Shown here: positions 61,122 to 64,000 of the stretch, one piece after another
How the letters are laid out: each line of letters starts with the position of its first letter
Position numbering within the stretch: position 1 is the first letter of the stretch
NCBI RefSeq assembly: GCF_000004195.4
Contig: NC_030679.2
Span: 32,601,712 to 32,665,711 of the forward strand
From: Xenopus tropicalis
Lineage: Eukaryota > Chordata > Amphibia > Anura > Pipidae
DNA length: 64,000 nucleotides
Reading direction: 5' to 3'
Translations under genes and position numbers: made by a program
The notes under the pieces: generated by a model
Databases searched by the model: none
Seen by the model: only the letters and a program-made list of their open reading frames with translations
What the model was told of the DNA's origin: nothing

Positions 61122-61567
61122 GTACGACACAGTTTATAATCTAAAAGAAAGAGATTGTTTAAAAAACATATAGTACTTGTAAAAAATATAGGTGCAGTAG
61201 CCCAAAACAATCAGCAATTAGATCTGATTAGTTTTTATAGGTATAATAATGAAAGTAAACTGATAGGTTGCTTTTTTAGTAGTAAATGAGCCTAGGTAAG
61301 ATGTATACTTATAGGTCACAAGATACCATTCATTGGGGTATTTAGGTAATTTACATTTATACTTGTAAAACATCCATGTACAGAACATTTATAATGGAAT
61401 TCTTAGAAATCTTAGAGAAGACTATGAGGAATACAGAAAAGCAATCGTTTAACCTATGGATAAGGACCCATGCAGTTTTATGCAACCCAGCAGCAAATAT
61501 ATAATACATATTTGTTTTTACTAATGGGCTACAACCAAAAGAACATTTAGACTCTGTGATAAAATTC

Positions 61568-61650
61568 AGTGGGTGTAATTTATCAACACTGGGCAGTAAC
61601 CTATGGCAACTAATCAGATCTGCCCAGTGTTGATAAATGAACCCCAGCAA
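61568..61650. mobile_element. fold-back MITE remnant
   Basis: TTTATCAACACTGGGCA and TGCCCAGTGTTGATAAA are exact complements around a short centre. Confidence 0.7.
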
Positions 61651-62026
61651 TGCAAAAATATTCACAATGTGAAAATGTAAGCCCTTGCAAGAACAAATTT
61701 TCCTTGAGCGAATTTAATATAGCTTTAGCAAAACCGAAAACTGTTTAGCGACCACTTATGACAGCGAAGGAAAGGTTGCAAATTTTATAGTTGGCGCCAG
61801 TGCGCAGTGTATGTAATAAAACTTCTTACTGAAAATGTTGTGTTTGCTCCAAAAGATTACTTAAAAGTGCACAACATGCAATTAAAATTGCAGTGGAATG
61901 AAGAATATTACATTGGGACAAGCAATTTGTGTGAATTGTTTTCTGTTTTATTACACTCCCCCTATGTATAGATTCTATCAGTCCCACCACAAGGGGGATC
62001 ATACTAAAGATAAAAAAGACTATTCC

Positions 62027-62165
62027 CATATATAATAAAAAGCGCTAAGTGTGCCCAGGAGCAGCAACCAATAAGATGTTTATTTTTAAACAGGTGACCA
62101 AAATTTCTACCTATTGATTGGTTGCTATGGGTTACTGCTTCAGTGCCTTTTATTACATAAACCCC
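62027..62165. mobile_element. fold-back MITE in the insyn2b intron
   Basis: GGAGCAGCAACCAATAAGAT and TTGGTTGCTATGGGTTACTG arms, TTATTACATAAACCCCT end. Confidence 0.75.
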
Positions 62166-62888
62166 TAAATATCACCCTTATAAATATACCTTAGTTATAT
62201 GTGAGACATTTAACAATATCTCATAAAGAAAGGGACAACAATTTTAGTTTGTTGTAAAAGAATCTGGTTGGTTGAGCCAAAATTAACCCCAGAAATTAGC
62301 ACATTGCTGCTAGATTAACAGGATGCTATTAAAGGGAGAACATTCACATAAGATTTATAAAATGCTAAGTTGAATTTGCACCTTATTTCTGTCTTGCTTT
62401 TCAGCTATACCTAAACCACCATATAAACAGAACAAACTATTAAGACAATACAATGTAAGGGAAATGGTACACCTAGCAGTCTCTGATTTCCAAACTTTTT
62501 TTGCATTGCAATAACATGGAAATCTAAATTTGTCTTAGCAACAATTGCCTAACATGAGTGCACCCATGATTCCAGGGGATTACTGTGCCATGGAGCTTTT
62601 TTTATTTTGCATTACATTTTTAAGTAATACAAAACAATTACAGGAACCCATTCCTTGTGATAATGGTATACTATGCACCTCTAGAAAAAGAAAGGCTCAT
62701 TGGGTGCAACTTTGTGAGTGGCCAAAATAATGCGTATACAGTAACACCACATACTGTACACTGAGCCTTGCAATTCGTTTTAATACAATAATTTAAAGTG
62801 TCAAAAACTGATATAATCTTGGTAATATACAGTGGGCCTGAAACCCACCATCCATTAGCAGTACGGTATCTATCCATCACTTACAGAG

Positions 62889-63208
62889 TACAGGTATGGG
62901 ACCCATTATTCAGAATGCTGGGGACCTGGGGTTTTCCGGATAATTCTGTAATTTAGATCTCCTACCTTAAGCCTGCTTAAAAAAATAGTAGGAATTAAAC
63001 CCAATAGGACTGTTTTGGCTCCAATAAGGATTAATTATATATTAGTTGAGATCACGTACAAGGTACTGTTTTATTATTACAGAGAAAAAGGAAACCATTT
63101 ATAAAAATGTGAATTATTCGATTAAAATAGAGTCTATGGGAGAGGGCCTTTCTGTAATTAGAAACTTTCTGGATAATGGGTTTCCGGATAAGGGGTCCGA
63201 TACCTGTA
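62889..63208. mobile_element. TA-flanked MITE, full length
   Basis: TACAGGTATGGGACCC to GGGGTCCGATACCTGTA, within the insyn2b intron. Confidence 0.9.
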
Positions 63209-63642
63209 TTGTAGTCCTGTTAAATGCAAAGTGAGAAGGATGCATAGATTTTATAGTGCACCAATACATGTATATTGTTCACCTAGTTAATACCCTACGT
63301 TTATTGAAAAGGGTTTAACAATAATTGTTGTTCTGTAGCACAATAAATATAATAGCATTTAGTGTATCACAATGGAATACATCATAATCCTCTAGATAAG
63401 GATATTGTAAAAAGGAACTGTTTGTGATGTATTTACCTACAGTTACTAACATTTCCCTCCTTTGCAACCAGACAATTCCTTCTTGAAATGTGAATATAAA
63501 TCAAGCAGGGGATTTGAGATTAAGGGATTGTTAATATGCACAGACGTCTATTTGATCACGGGTGGCCATTAAATCTCTTAAGCATGTTTTTATATCTGTT
63601 TAGTGTTCACAATAATAATGAAACAACTGTCTAATTACACAG

Positions 63643-63717
63643 ACGCAACTTCTACCGAACTGGACAAGATTTAAACAACTGCAGCACTTGCCAGAGCACA
63701 GCTTGCATTATTTACAG
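63643..63717 (+). CDS. insyn2b: insyn2b second coding exon (75 bp)
   Basis: A short exon that no ORF search would pick up. The acceptor ttacacag ends at 63642 and the donor is ACAG|GTAGGC at 63718. Joined in phase to GG of codon 431, it encodes Gly then RNFYRTGQDLNNCSTCQ, STACIIY and two bases of a Ser/Arg codon. This Cys-containing block (CxxC and a third Cys) is the strongly conserved C-terminal segment of INSYN2A/B. Entry phase 2 and exit phase 2 agree with the family, where the protein continues with a VE.DF-like stretch. That final coding exon and the stop codon are not in the window. Confidence 0.93.
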
Positions 63718-64000
63718 GTAGGCAAACCATACTTTTACTATTGAAAGTCCACAAATTATAAAGGGAAAGCAAACAGTAAAAAGACAGACAATAGGAGGGT
63801 AATTTAAAAGGTACCTGCCACCCATGGACAAAAGGCAATTGCAAATTAAACATGAAACCTAAATTTTAATTAAAAGATCCCTACTCATAAAAAAATGTAT
63901 TCACAAATCTGAGCTGTCAATCATATATTGCCTTAGGCATAGAGGAGGGGCAGTCAATTACTTTCACTTTTCATTCAGCACTTCCTAAATGTCAGTGCAC

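Larger units (their letters stand above)
61122..63642 (+). other. insyn2b: insyn2b intron between the two coding exons
   Basis: A 2.5-kb intron with GT-AG ends. It contains a fold-back MITE remnant near 61570-61650, a MITE at 62027-62165 and a full TA-flanked MITE at 62889-63208. No other coding signal is seen. Confidence 0.8.

Noticed and set aside
61122..61173. C-terminal 17 codons of the insyn2b open frame
   Set aside because: A splice donor at 61122 joins in phase to the conserved exon at 63643; the tail YDTVYNLKERD is intronic and unlike the family.

Overview
The window reads as vertebrate, AT-rich intronic DNA from a frog, most likely Xenopus (X. tropicalis and X. laevis cannot be separated here). 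The evidence is a dense set of amphibian-type DNA-transposon MITEs, many with intact target-site duplications, and exons of two genes whose nested antisense arrangement is the one known in mammals. There is no prokaryotic gene organisation, and most open reading frames are chance or repeat-derived.

Genes. One exon of dock2, a Rac guanine-exchange factor of the CZH/DOCK family, lies on the minus strand at 2047-2145. Nothing upstream in that transcript is recognised, so the rest of the window up to 64000 looks like one dock2 intron longer than 61 kb. Within it, on the opposite strand, is insyn2b (FAM196B, inhibitory synaptic factor 2B). Its large coding exon is at 59830-61121, with a probable 5' UTR back to 59115, and a 75-bp second coding exon is at 63643-63717; the last coding exon lies beyond the window. 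An unidentified exon-like ORF with plausible splice sites is at 54454-54548 on the minus strand. A 5'-truncated L2/Rex-like LINE with the reverse-transcriptase C-terminus lies at 57119-57720.

Repeats. (i) hAT-type elements with 8-bp duplications, in several families including one SPIN/URR1-like copy. (ii) A very abundant MITE with termini CAGGTATGGGA flanked by TA. (iii) T2/Kolobok-like elements ending in TTAAAGG. (iv) Harbinger-like palindromic MITEs with TTA or TAA duplications. (v) A 1.4-kb GC-rich element with CCGTATATACTCGAG termini. Nested insertions let their relative ages be read. Two LTR-like GC-rich segments are at 2980-3699 and about 23690-24310.

The most unusual material is a set of short elements carrying a hammerhead-ribozyme-like core (CTGATGA, stem II, GAAA, very short helix III, complementary stem I strands). 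The clear ones are at 27639-27680, 41232-41274, 41483-41524 (minus strand) and 53527-53570, with degenerate relatives elsewhere. Several lie in inverted duplicates and next to (TA)n tracts; a cluster of them fills 53160-54212. The motif resembles the hammerheads known from Penelope-like retroelements but has one extra nucleotide before stem II in every clear copy here.
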